Below are positions 1 to 7,176 of a DNA stretch of 39,639 nt, piece by piece. The position numbers and the translations under genes are program-made. The notes beneath the pieces are model-generated. The model was not told the origin of the DNA, ran no database searches, and worked only from the letters and a program-made list of their open reading frames with translations. The first letter of the stretch is position 1. The number at the start of each line of letters is the position of its first letter. Origin of the DNA: an uncultured Ruminococcus sp. (GTDB taxonomy: Bacteria; Bacillota; Clostridia; Oscillospirales; Acutalibacteraceae); contig CACYDW010000113.1 in NCBI GenBank assembly GCA_902773325.1, positions 1-39,639 of the forward strand, given 5' to 3'.

Positions 1-83
1 CACACGGGGATAGCTCGTTGATACTGTATGGATTACCATACTTGAGCGAGAAGCCCCCACCTCTATAGGTGGGGGAGTATGTC
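1..83 (+). mobile_element. Probable right end of an IS200/IS605-type element (partial)
   Basis: The window opens with a compact set of hairpins: GTATGG/CCATAC (26-31 with 36-41), then the perfect stem CCCCCACC/GGTGGGGG (54-61 with 68-75, loop TCTATA), followed by GAGTATGTCAC. A GAAGCCCCC-stem-GGGGG-TCAC layout is typical of the right end of IS200/IS605 elements, where it also forms the 3' part of the TnpB-associated omega RNA. The transposase or tnpB would lie to the left, outside the window. There is no T-run after the stem, which argues against a plain terminator. The assignment is by pattern memory only. Confidence 0.45.
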
Positions 84-168
84 ACGCAAAATTACTATAT
101 GATTAAATCAAAAGGCTGACAGACAGCTTCAACATGACAAATACCATCGGAATGACAGGATGATGTAT

Positions 169-1857
169 ATGACAAAATCAACATCAAAAACGGGAAAACA
201 GCCTGCTCCGCAGCAGAAGCACCGCAGAATATCGGTTGCGGACTGCGGCAGAGATCTGCTGGGCGGAGTGATCACGGCACTGGTGTCTGTACCGATCGCC
301 ATGGGGTATGCGCAGATCGCAGGACTGCCGATGCAGTATGGACTGTATGGTTCGGTGCTGCCGATCATCGTGTTCGGCTCGCTCACAACAAGCAGGGATT
401 TCGTGTTTGGTGTAGATGCTGCGCCTGCTGCCCTTACGGGTGCGGCGATCGCCTCTATGGGAATTGCCGCCGAATCCGGACAGGCAATGGCGGCAGTACC
501 CACACTGACATTTTTAGTTGCCTGCTGGCTGATCGTCTTTCGGTTATGCAGGGCGGGCAGGATGGTAAAGTATATTTCAGAGCCGGTTATGGCGGGCTTT
601 ATTTCGGGAATATGCTGTACGATCATTCTGATGCAGATACCGAAGCTCTACGGCGGTGTATCGGGTACGGGAGAAGCACCGGAACTGATAAGGCATATTA
701 TCGGGGAGCTTGCACATTTTAATCTGCCGTCTTTGCTCATCGGGCTTGCTGTGATCGCAGCCATCACGGCTGCGCGTCGTTTTATTCCAAAAGTTCCGAT
801 GTCCGTTGTGATGATGGCGGCGGGAGCTTGTCTGACATTGATATGCGATGCCGGTCAGATGGGGATCCGTATGCTGCCCGAGGTAGAACGGGGATTTGCC
901 GGTATCAGTCTGCCATGGGTGTCGGATAATCTGGACTACCTGAATGATATGCTGTTCTCGTCACTCAGCATTGCGGCGGTGATCATGGCGGAATCGCTGC
1001 TGGCATCTCGCTCCAATGCGGTAAAGGACGGCTACAGGCTCAGCGAAAACCGCGAGCTCCTTGCTTATTCTGCCGCCAATCTTGCTTCATCGCTGGTGGG
1101 GTGCTGTCCTGTCAACGGGAGTGTGTCAAGGACGGGTATTGTGCGGCAGTTCGGGGTAAGATCGCAGCTTTTGTCTGTTTCGGCGGCCGCCGTAATGCTG
1201 GTGATCCTGTATTTTGCCGCCCCGCTGATCGCGTATCTTCCTGTACCGGTCCTGACAGCGATCGTCATCAGCGCACTGATGGGTGCGTGTGAGTTTCAAA
1301 CGGCGATTCGCCTTTACAAGATCAACCGGGATGAGTTTTACATTTTTCTTGCCGCATTTCTGGGAGTGCTGATTTTAGGAACGGTATACGGTGTGGTGAC
1401 GGGTGTGGTACTGTCATTTTTCTCGGTGGTCGTGCAGGCAGTGACCCCGCCGAGGTCATTTCTGGGCATTATGAAAGGAAAATACGGCTACCACTCCCTC
1501 AAAAGGCATAAGGACGCCGTACCGGTCAAGGGTGTTATTCTGTACCGCTTTGCGGGCAACCTGTTTTTTGCTAACATAGATACCTTTGAAAACGATATCA
1601 GAGGGGCGGTATTGCCCGATACCAAAGCCGTGATCGTTTATGCGGCGGGTATCAGCCACATTGATACCACTGCCGCTGACAGGCTTGAAAAGCTCATTGA
1701 AGTTCTCCGCTCCCAGGGGATTTCCTTCTGCTTTGCGGAAAATATGGGCGAGATCGAGGACTGTCTTTCCCGATACGGCAAAACGTCACTGATCGAGAGC
1801 GGCTGTATCAAAGCCACTATGGACGAGGTACTGAGCGAATACGGAAGTTGTCCGTAA
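169..1857 (+). CDS. SulP-family anion transporter with C-terminal STAS domain
   Basis: This is an inner-membrane transporter of the SulP (SLC26) family, moving sulfate or another small anion such as bicarbonate; the substrate cannot be read from the sequence. The N-terminal part has the family opening (DLLGGVITALVSVPIAMGYA), followed by about ten to twelve hydrophobic helices to roughly residue 430. The last 110 residues form a cytoplasmic STAS domain with the loop GISHIDTTAA, where the usual phosphorylatable Ser region is replaced by Asp-Thr-Thr. Of three clustered ATGs (160, 163, 169) the one at 169 has the best spacing to AGGATG at 157-162; starting at 160 adds three residues. The length of about 562 residues is normal for the family. 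The next gene has its own promoter, so this is probably monocistronic. Confidence 0.9.
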   Translation: MTKSTSKTGKQPAPQQKHRRISVADCGRDLLGGVITALVSVPIAMGYAQIAGLPMQYGLYGSVLPIIVFGSLTTSRDFVFGVDAAPAALTGAAIASMGIAAESGQAMAAVPTLTFLVACWLIVFRLCRAGRMVKYISEPVMAGFISGICCTIILMQIPKLYGGVSGTGEAPELIRHIIGELAHFNLPSLLIGLAVIAAITAARRFIPKVPMSVVMMAAGACLTLICDAGQMGIRMLPEVERGFAGISLPWVSDNLDYLNDMLFSSLSIAAVIMAESLLASRSNAVKDGYRLSENRELLAYSAANLASSLVGCCPVNGSVSRTGIVRQFGVRSQLLSVSAAAVMLVILYFAAPLIAYLPVPVLTAIVISALMGACEFQTAIRLYKINRDEFYIFLAAFLGVLILGTVYGVVTGVVLSFFSVVVQAVTPPRSFLGIMKGKYGYHSLKRHKDAVPVKGVILYRFAGNLFFANIDTFENDIRGAVLPDTKAVIVYAAGISHIDTTAADRLEKLIEVLRSQGISFCFAENMGEIEDCLSRYGKTSLIESGCIKATMDEVLSEYGSCP

Positions 1858-1872
1858 CAGTACCATAGCGAT

Positions 1873-1901
1873 TTGACAAGGCAGGAAAATTGGAATATAA
1901 T
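1873..1901 (+). promoter_or_regulatory. Sigma-A promoter of the TatD-family gene
   Basis: TTGACA (1873-1878), 17-base spacer, TATAAT (1896-1901): a perfect consensus match. Transcription would start near 1908, just before the ribosome binding site AAGGAGA (1914-1920). This rules out the upstream TTG at 1873 as translation start of the next gene. Confidence 0.88.
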
Positions 1902-1929
1902 TTTTATAAGGAAAAGGAGAAACAGAGCA

Positions 1930-2697
1930 GTGGACGGCTTTTTTGATACACACACGCATTATGACCATGCCGTATTTGACGGCGACAGAGATTCGCTGAT
2001 TGAGCATCTTAAACAAAACGGTGTGTGCGGTATTGTGAATCAGGGACAGGATTTTGCTACTTCTCTTTCCGGTATCGTGCTGGCACAAAAGCATAAGGGT
2101 GTATACTGCGCGGTCGGACTGCACCCGCAGATGGTCAATGATACGACTGCCGCTGAACTGGAGGATATCCTTGCGCTTGCTGTGTATCCGGAGGTCAGGG
2201 CAATCGGCGAAATCGGTCTGGATTATTGCTGCGATGTGCCGCGCAGTCTGCAAAAGCAGGTGTTTGTCCGCGAAATGGAAGCGACCGCAGGGCTGGGACT
2301 TCCCGTCAATATCCATGACCGCGGCGCTCACGGCGATATGCTTGCACTGCTCCGGCAGTACCGCCCTAAGGGTATCCTGCATGGCTTTTCGGGAAGTGCA
2401 GAAATGGCAAGGGAAATTGTAAAGCTCGGTATGTATATCGGTATCGGCGGTGCGGCAACCTATTATAATGCACGGAAAATTATTGAGGTCATCAGGACCG
2501 TTCCCATGGAACACCTCGTGCTCGAAACAGACTGCCCTTTTCTTGCCCCTGAACCGCTTGAAAGAAAAGCGAGAAACCATTCGGGCAATCTGCTGTATAT
2601 CGCTGAAAAAACTGCCGCCGTTAAGGGCATCTCTGTCCGGGAGGTCGCAGACATTACCCGAAAAAATGCAGAAGCGGTCTATAACATATTACAGTAA
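1930..2697 (+). CDS. TatD-family metal-dependent hydrolase/deoxyribonuclease
   Basis: This is a cytoplasmic TIM-barrel metal-dependent hydrolase of the TatD family; characterised members are 3'-5' exonucleases acting on DNA or RNA. Visible metal ligands are the N-terminal HTH motif (GFFDTHTHYDH), the Glu in AIGEIGLDY, the His in NIHDRG, the His in LHGFSG and the Asp in ETDCPFLAP, so the active site looks complete. The start is taken as GTG at 1930. It follows AAGGAGA at 1914-1920 with nine bases of spacing, and the upstream in-frame TTG lies inside the promoter. The result is 255 residues, the usual family length. It has its own promoter and follows the SulP gene by 72 bases. Confidence 0.9.
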   Translation: MDGFFDTHTHYDHAVFDGDRDSLIEHLKQNGVCGIVNQGQDFATSLSGIVLAQKHKGVYCAVGLHPQMVNDTTAAELEDILALAVYPEVRAIGEIGLDYCCDVPRSLQKQVFVREMEATAGLGLPVNIHDRGAHGDMLALLRQYRPKGILHGFSGSAEMAREIVKLGMYIGIGGAATYYNARKIIEVIRTVPMEHLVLETDCPFLAPEPLERKARNHSGNLLYIAEKTAAVKGISVREVADITRKNAEAVYNILQ

Positions 2698-2808
2698 GCG
2701 GAAATATGCGTCATGGAACCTATTCTGTACGTGTCATTACACAAGATCCGGTGACCATTTTATTTTCCATTTTCAATTTTCAATTTTCCACTTTTTGGGG
2801 GTGAGGGC

Positions 2809-3561
2809 ATGAAAGCATTGGTAACAGGGGCAAGCTCGGGAATCGGCAGGGATATTGCCCGTGAGCTGGTATCGAGGGGCTGGGAGGTCATTCTGGTGGC
2901 GCGCAGGGTCGATAAGCTCAAGGAACTCAAGCGCGAACTCGGAAAAAAGGCAATGTGCGTGAGGTGCGATGTTTCTCATCAGCGCGAATGTGAGAAGCTG
3001 CACGAGGTCATGCAGAGCCAGAATATCGACCTGCTCGTGAACTGTGCGGGCTTCGGCGACTGCGGCAGATTTACCGAAACCTCATTGGAAACGGAACTCG
3101 ATATGATCAACACCAATGTTACGGCGGTGCATATCCTTACCAAGCTGTTTTTACAGGACTTTACCGCCAGAAACAAGGGCTATATCCTCAATGTCGCTTC
3201 TATTGCGGGATTTTTCTCGGGCCCGCTGATGGCGACCTATTACGCTACCAAAAATTATGTGGTCAGCCTGAGCGGTGCGGTCTATGAGGAGCTGCGGCGG
3301 GAAAACAGCAAGGTGAAGATCAGTGTGCTGTGTCCCGGTCCGGTGGATACCGAATTCAATCGGGTCGCCAACGTAAAGTTCGCCAGCAAGCCGCTCGATA
3401 GCCGTACAGTCGCTTCGCAGGCAATAGACGGTCTGATGGCGGGAAAGCTGTATATCATACCCTCCGCTAAAATGAAAACCCTCAAATTCGTCAAGCGGCT
3501 GTTGCCCGACAAGACGATCACCCATTTTTGCTATACCTTCCAGAAGAAAAAGAAAGATTAA
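2809..3561 (+). CDS. Short-chain dehydrogenase/reductase (SDR family)
   Basis: A cytoplasmic NAD(P)-dependent oxidoreductase of the classical SDR type, 250 residues. The nucleotide-binding motif GASSGIG lies at residues 7-13, an NCAG-type motif (VNCAGFG) follows, and the catalytic YxxxK appears as YYATK with the upstream serine in NVASIAG. The Arg in VARRVDK after the second strand suggests preference for NADP(H). The C-terminal part ends in a basic KKKKKD tail and resembles the DltE/YqjQ-like SDRs of Firmicutes, but the substrate is unknown. The start ATG at 2809 follows GGGGGTGAGG. The gene ends directly before the next coding region, so the two are probably co-transcribed. Confidence 0.88.
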   Translation: MKALVTGASSGIGRDIARELVSRGWEVILVARRVDKLKELKRELGKKAMCVRCDVSHQRECEKLHEVMQSQNIDLLVNCAGFGDCGRFTETSLETELDMINTNVTAVHILTKLFLQDFTARNKGYILNVASIAGFFSGPLMATYYATKNYVVSLSGAVYEELRRENSKVKISVLCPGPVDTEFNRVANVKFASKPLDSRTVASQAIDGLMAGKLYIIPSAKMKTLKFVKRLLPDKTITHFCYTFQKKKKD

Positions 3562-3573
3562 GTGGTGAAAGCT

Positions 3574-4194
3574 ATGCTTAGTGTGAAAAACTATGAGGTC
3601 ATGAATTTCCATAATGCCATGAGAGGTGCACGAAATCCTCTCAACAGCTGGGACAGAATGGACAGCTACTATGACGACAACGGTAACTTTGTATTCGGTG
3701 AAAACGATCTGTCGCTCGCCGTAAGGCTGCGCAAGGCGGGCAGTGACCACCGCAAGTTCCTGCGGCAGATTTTTGTTACGGTCGATATCACCGCACCGCT
3801 GTATTGGTGGAAGGAGTTCGATACCTATAAAGTCGCTACAGTCGCCAATTCTACCAGCACCATGCACAAGATCGCTTCTGCGCCCTTTGAGCTGTCGCAT
3901 TTCAGCTGCGATAAAATGGACGATGAAACCCTTGCTGTTATGCAGGGGATAGTCGATCATCTCGAACAGCTCCGGCTTCGCTATCTCGAAACCAAGGATA
4001 AACAGCTCTGGTATGATATGATCCAGCTTCTGCCCTCCAGCTATCAGCAGATGAGAACCTGTACCATGAACTACGAAACCCTTATCAATATCTATCATGC
4101 CAGAAAAGCGCATAAGCTCGATGAATGGCACGTGTTCTGCGATTTTATTGCTTCACTGCCATATGCAAAGGAGCTTATTATATGTGAAGAATGA
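3574..4194 (+). CDS. ThyX-fold protein lacking the catalytic signature (conserved hypothetical)
   Basis: 206 residues, no signal peptide, no membrane segment. Residues 75-98 (from APLYWWKEF to TSTMHK) line up with the ThyX signature region, in which flavin-dependent thymidylate synthases read P-x3-W-R-x2-x-RHR-x2-S-x-NE-x-S-x-R. Here the RHR triplet is TYK (residues 84-86) and the NE pair is NS. Residues 153-185 (LPSSYQQM, then NYETL and DEW) match the C-terminal ThyX segment LP-x-S-x-Y with a later N-x3-L and R. This suggests ThyX ancestry with loss of dUMP/FAD chemistry; the role is unknown. ATG 3574 is preferred to the GTGs at 3562/3565 because GGTGAAAG lies just before it. It follows the SDR gene by 12 bases and ends just before a strong terminator. 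Confidence 0.6.
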   Translation: MLSVKNYEVMNFHNAMRGARNPLNSWDRMDSYYDDNGNFVFGENDLSLAVRLRKAGSDHRKFLRQIFVTVDITAPLYWWKEFDTYKVATVANSTSTMHKIASAPFELSHFSCDKMDDETLAVMQGIVDHLEQLRLRYLETKDKQLWYDMIQLLPSSYQQMRTCTMNYETLINIYHARKAHKLDEWHVFCDFIASLPYAKELIICEE

Positions 4195-4197
4195 AAG

Positions 4198-4232
4198 AAG
4201 CGTTCCTCATTGATGCAATGAGGAACGCTTTT
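4198..4232 (+). terminator. Rho-independent terminator after the SDR/ThyX-like pair
   Basis: Perfect 14-base stem AAGCGTTCCTCATT (4198-4211) with AATGAGGAACGCTT (4217-4230), five-base loop GATGC, and a short T-run. It starts four bases after the stop codon. Confidence 0.88.
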
Positions 4233-4691
4233 GATTCTTTCAGAATTGTAACAGCTTATCGGAATCGGATAACAGCGGCATTGTAAGAAAGTATGCAGCT
4301 GCGGATTGATCGGGTGAGGAGAAAAATGTCGCAAATAAGCGGATTTTCAGAGAGTCTTTCCGAAGAAATGACATTTCATTGTGAATAATGCTGTCAGAAT
4401 TGCTTAAAAAGCAGTCGCACGAAATGATTAAAATGAAACATATATTCACTTGATGATACGCAAAAACACCCGATAACAAAGGGAATCAGCAAAATACTGT
4501 GAACAAAATACATATAGTTCCAAAAGATTTACGAATGGTTACAACTTAGTTACAAATTGCAGTAGCCGATTTCTACGAAATGCACATAAAAAAGCTGAAA
4601 TTATTTTCTTTGAAAGAAAAATAAAGGATTCTCTGACTTGAAAGCAGCGAATTTGTTGTGCATATTATACAAAACTTTGCGGCTCCAGTAT
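4233..4691. other. Long AT-rich intergenic region upstream of the 3D/G5 gene
   Basis: About 460 bases without a credible gene. Short open frames here lack ribosome binding sites and recognisable composition. I looked for a cyclic-di-AMP (ydaO-type) riboswitch, which often precedes cell-wall hydrolase genes in Gram-positives, and saw no matching conserved blocks. The only structured signals are the GTTACA direct repeat (4538-4554) and the promoter at its right end. Confidence 0.6.
4538..4554 (-). promoter_or_regulatory. WalR (YycF)-box-like direct repeat
   Basis: GTTACA (4538-4543), five bases, GTTACA (4549-4554). On the minus strand this reads TGTAAC-N5-TGTAAC, a full match to the published WalR/YycF consensus TGTWAH-N5-TGTWAH. 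It lies about 140 bases upstream of the -35 of a cell-wall hydrolase-like gene, the class of gene WalR controls in Bacillus. Further GTTACA or ATTACA hexamers at 4758, 4770 and 4796 sit in the 5' leader, but with 12-base rather than 11-base spacing. Confidence 0.45.
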
Positions 4692-4720
4692 TTGACAATG
4701 ACGGAAAAACGGTTTATAAT
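4692..4720 (+). promoter_or_regulatory. Sigma-A promoter of the 3D/G5 cell-wall gene
   Basis: TTGACA (4692-4697), 17-base spacer, TATAAT (4715-4720): perfect consensus. The predicted leader is about 90 bases and ends in AAGGAGA at 4800-4806. Confidence 0.9.
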
Positions 4721-4815
4721 AGCACCATCAACTAAAAACCGCCCGCCCAACGAAAAGGTTACAAAACAGATTACAAGCTTTTCACCGCGGGTCATGTTAC
4801 AAGGAGATAACTATT

Positions 4816-6072
4816 ATGAACAGTCAGAAACAGAATCGCTTCTCAGGATTGAAAAAAGCTATATCCGTTACATTGATGGGTACCATCTGCCTGACAGCAG
4901 CCTGCTCTGTTGCGGCTCTTTCAAAAACAGTTACCGTTACAGACGGTGATACAACTACTACGATCAATACGATCAATGCAGATACAGACCTGATTCTCAG
5001 CAGAACGGGTGTTTCGCTCGGCGAGAATGACAAGCTCGTGATCACGGAAAATGATGACAACAACATCAGCATCTCTGTTCTCAGAGCGTTCTATGTCGAT
5101 ATCGTAGACGGCAACACAACCAGAACACTGACCTTCAACGAGGGTACGGTGGCAGACGCACTCAAGGCAGCTGGTCTTACACTCAGCGGCAACGATACCG
5201 TTTCTCTGGCAGCCAATACAGAGCTTGAGCCGGATATGGAAATTACGATTCAGCGCTGGTATACCGTTACTATCGACCTGAGAGGCGAGAAACTCACTAA
5301 GGAAGTTCCCTCGGGCACCGTCAAGGAAATGCTCGAATACCTCGACATCAAGCTCACCAAGGACGATCTCATTGATGTTGACATCAACAGCTATGTGGAG
5401 GACGGTCTTGCAGTAGAGATCAAGGAGGTCAAGTATAAAGAAGTGACCACAACGGAGTCTATCGACTACAACACCACCTATAAGGATTCCGATGATCTTT
5501 ATACCGGCGAAACTGCCGTAGAAACAGAGGGCAGCGAGGGTGTACGCACCATCGTGACCAAGGAAAAGTATGTGAACGGCAAGCTGGTTGACAGCGAACA
5601 GTTAAGCTCAGAGGTCACCAAGGAGCCTGTTGACGCCGTTGTACTTCGTGGTACAAAGGAAAAGGTCAGCATGGTATATACCAACAGAGGTTCGATCGCT
5701 GTTAACGAAACCGATCAGGTTCTTACAGACGTAAACGGCAATCAGGTGAACTATACAAGAGTACTTACAGGCTCAGGTACTGCTTATTATGCACCCGCAG
5801 GTGCTCTCACAGCTACCGGCCGTCTTGCAAGATACGGTGTTGTTGCCGTTGACCCCGATATCATTCCTTACGGTTCTATCATGTATATCGTATCGAATGA
5901 TGGTGAAGTCGTTTACGGCTATGCTGTAGCAGGTGATACAGGCGGAGCACTCTGGGAGGGTACTGCCATCGTAGACCTTTACTACAATACCTATGACGAG
6001 TGCTGCCAGTTCGGCCGCCGCAATGTTACGATCTATGTACTTGACGGTGTATCAGAGGATATGACATACTGA
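4816..6072 (+). CDS. Exported cell-wall protein with DUF348 repeats, G5 and 3D domains (YabE/Rpf-like)
   Basis: 418-residue exported protein, predicted to act on or bind peptidoglycan. An N-terminal signal segment (hydrophobic to about residue 35) is followed by three DUF348-type repeats (roughly 37-80, 91-145, 147-200), a G5 domain (about 203-282) and a C-terminal 3D domain (about 319-409). The three aspartates that name the 3D domain are present at D346 (AVDPD), D374 (AGDTG) and D387 (IVDLYY), so a lytic transglycosylase-like active site appears intact. The architecture matches Bacillus YabE and related resuscitation-promoting-factor analogues. The start follows AAGGAGA with nine bases of spacing. 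A perfect promoter and a WalR-box-like repeat upstream suggest regulation with cell-wall turnover; that link is inference. Confidence 0.88.
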   Translation: MNSQKQNRFSGLKKAISVTLMGTICLTAACSVAALSKTVTVTDGDTTTTINTINADTDLILSRTGVSLGENDKLVITENDDNNISISVLRAFYVDIVDGNTTRTLTFNEGTVADALKAAGLTLSGNDTVSLAANTELEPDMEITIQRWYTVTIDLRGEKLTKEVPSGTVKEMLEYLDIKLTKDDLIDVDINSYVEDGLAVEIKEVKYKEVTTTESIDYNTTYKDSDDLYTGETAVETEGSEGVRTIVTKEKYVNGKLVDSEQLSSEVTKEPVDAVVLRGTKEKVSMVYTNRGSIAVNETDQVLTDVNGNQVNYTRVLTGSGTAYYAPAGALTATGRLARYGVVAVDPDIIPYGSIMYIVSNDGEVVYGYAVAGDTGGALWEGTAIVDLYYNTYDECCQFGRRNVTIYVLDGVSEDMTY

Positions 6073-6131
6073 GTATAATATAGAAATCTGCAGAATATAG
6101 GAATCTGCGGATATCGACCCCATTTTGTGAT

Positions 6132-6167
6132 AGTACCGGATACCATGACAGGTGTCCGGTACTTTTT
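6132..6167 (+). terminator. Rho-independent terminator of the 3D/G5 gene
   Basis: Stem AGTACCGGATACC (6132-6144) with GGTGTCCGGTACT (6151-6163), one G-T pair, loop ATGACA, followed by TTTTT. Confidence 0.85.
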
Positions 6168-6192
6168 CTGCTGATTTTCGGTTGGATTGTGC

Positions 6193-6221
6193 TTGATTTT
6201 ATCCGATACAAAAGGTATAAT
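6193..6221 (+). promoter_or_regulatory. Promoter of the small membrane protein pair
   Basis: TTGATT (6193-6198), 17-base spacer, TATAAT (6216-6221). The start point would fall near 6228, downstream of the ATG at 6223, which pushes the likely translation start to 6271. Confidence 0.65.
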
Positions 6222-6270
6222 AATGGAAGCAGTTTATGCAGCTTATTCACCGGAACCGGAGGTCGTTAAT

Positions 6271-6540
6271 ATGATACTTGCCATCATCGCAGCAGTTGTT
6301 TGTCTGGTTTGTGCAACCATGATGTATACACCCAAAATGAGAATGTTTTCTTTCTATAAGCCGTTTGCTCTGCTTTTCCTCTTTGAAGGCATCTGGCTGA
6401 TCCTCGATTATATTTTCAGACAGATCTTTCCCGATAATGTATTCATGCAGGTCATCAACTATATCGGTCTGATTCTGATCGGCATCTACTTTATCATTGA
6501 CTATCTTCTCACCAAAAAGAAGCCCGGAAACAAAAAATAA
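6271..6540 (+). CDS. Small membrane protein, three predicted helices
   Basis: I do not recognise a family. The 89-residue product has three hydrophobic segments (about residues 1-19, 25-46, 54-78) and a short basic tail (KKKPGNKK), so it should sit in the cytoplasmic membrane. The in-frame ATG at 6223 would give 105 residues. The start at 6271 is preferred because GGAGGT (6258-6263) precedes it by seven bases and because the promoter -10 hexamer ends at 6221. It is followed by a second small membrane protein of the same size and topology, which suggests a pair that may work together. Confidence 0.65.
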   Translation: MILAIIAAVVCLVCATMMYTPKMRMFSFYKPFALLFLFEGIWLILDYIFRQIFPDNVFMQVINYIGLILIGIYFIIDYLLTKKKPGNKK

Positions 6541-6547
6541 CCTACCG

Positions 6548-6588
6548 CGAACCATATCTATAAATAATCCACCACGAACCATATCTAT
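6548..6588 (+). repeat. 14-base direct repeat between the two small membrane genes
   Basis: CGAACCATATCTAT occurs at 6548-6561 and again at 6575-6588, 27 bases apart. The second copy is followed closely by the ribosome binding site of the next gene. Confidence 0.7.
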
Positions 6589-6605
6589 CGAAAAGGGGCG
6601 GAGCA

Positions 6606-6917
6606 ATGCAGTATGTATATATGGCGGGCTGGTTTTTGGCGGCGGTACTGTCGTTTGTCAAATACCGGAAGCTTCATAAGATCATGTATGCCGTCAGTGC
6701 CTATTTTTTGTTTATGGGCTGTTGGTGGCTGGCAGATATTATTCTGGAAGCAGACCTCATGAGCGGCGGCTATGCGTGGGTCGTGCGCGGGGTATCGGGG
6801 GCTATGATTGCTGCGGGCGTGATTGTATACCTGCGGGCTTCACACAAAGCGTCTGCGCCTGAGCCAAAGAGAATCAATCTGCCCGGTGAGAAGCCTGCTG
6901 ACAAAATTGATCGGTGA
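6606..6917 (+). CDS. Small membrane protein, three predicted helices (second of a pair)
   Basis: 103 residues with three hydrophobic stretches (about 2-18, 26-47, 58-76) and a polar C-terminal tail rich in Lys, Pro and Glu. No family is recognised. Length and helix layout match the upstream neighbour, although sequence identity is not obvious by eye. ATG 6606 follows AAGGGGCGGAG. The gene is 65 bases behind its neighbour with no terminator between, so the two are probably co-transcribed. The composition is more GC-rich than that of the neighbour. Confidence 0.65.
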   Translation: MQYVYMAGWFLAAVLSFVKYRKLHKIMYAVSAYFLFMGCWWLADIILEADLMSGGYAWVVRGVSGAMIAAGVIVYLRASHKASAPEPKRINLPGEKPADKIDR

Positions 6918-6933
6918 CAGGACTGCCGGGCAG

Positions 6934-7087
6934 CTTATAGTAAACGACACATAATATTTCCTTATATATTAAGAATTTCGGGTGCAGGGATGCCGTGCAC
7001 TCTTGCTGAGGTCAAGGACGAATAGCCCTTGCGGGGCTTGGAGCAGAGTGCTAATATTAGGACCATACACATGTCGTTGACTATAAG
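6934..7087 (+). mobile_element. MITE-like element, copy 1
   Basis: Terminal inverted repeats CTTATAGTAAACGACA (6934-6949) and TGTCGTTGACTATAAG (7072-7087) match over 16 bases with one mismatch. The interior (6980-7048) carries a GC-rich core, from GGGTGCAGGG through GAGGTCAAGG to AGCCCTTGCGGGG, that recurs at 30478 and 36330. No coding capacity is visible. The ends, with flanking or included TA, resemble non-autonomous derivatives of IS630/Tc1-mariner elements. It lies directly upstream of the AT-rich R-M gene. Confidence 0.7.
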
Positions 7088-7176
7088 TATAACAAAATTT
7101 CAAATCGTACGTAAAACAAACTTGGTCAGGATTGATTTGCAGCAATGCAGATCGTATAGAGAAAGGGGCAAAAACC

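Noticed and set aside
2761..2793. T-rich TTTTCAATTTTC-type repeat before the SDR gene
   Set aside because: A simple AT-rich run without hairpin potential; probably ordinary intergenic low complexity, too weak to call an element.
4638..4949. A 103-codon frame overlapping the start of the 3D/G5 gene
   Set aside because: It spans the promoter and ribosome binding site of the real gene in another frame and has no features of its own.
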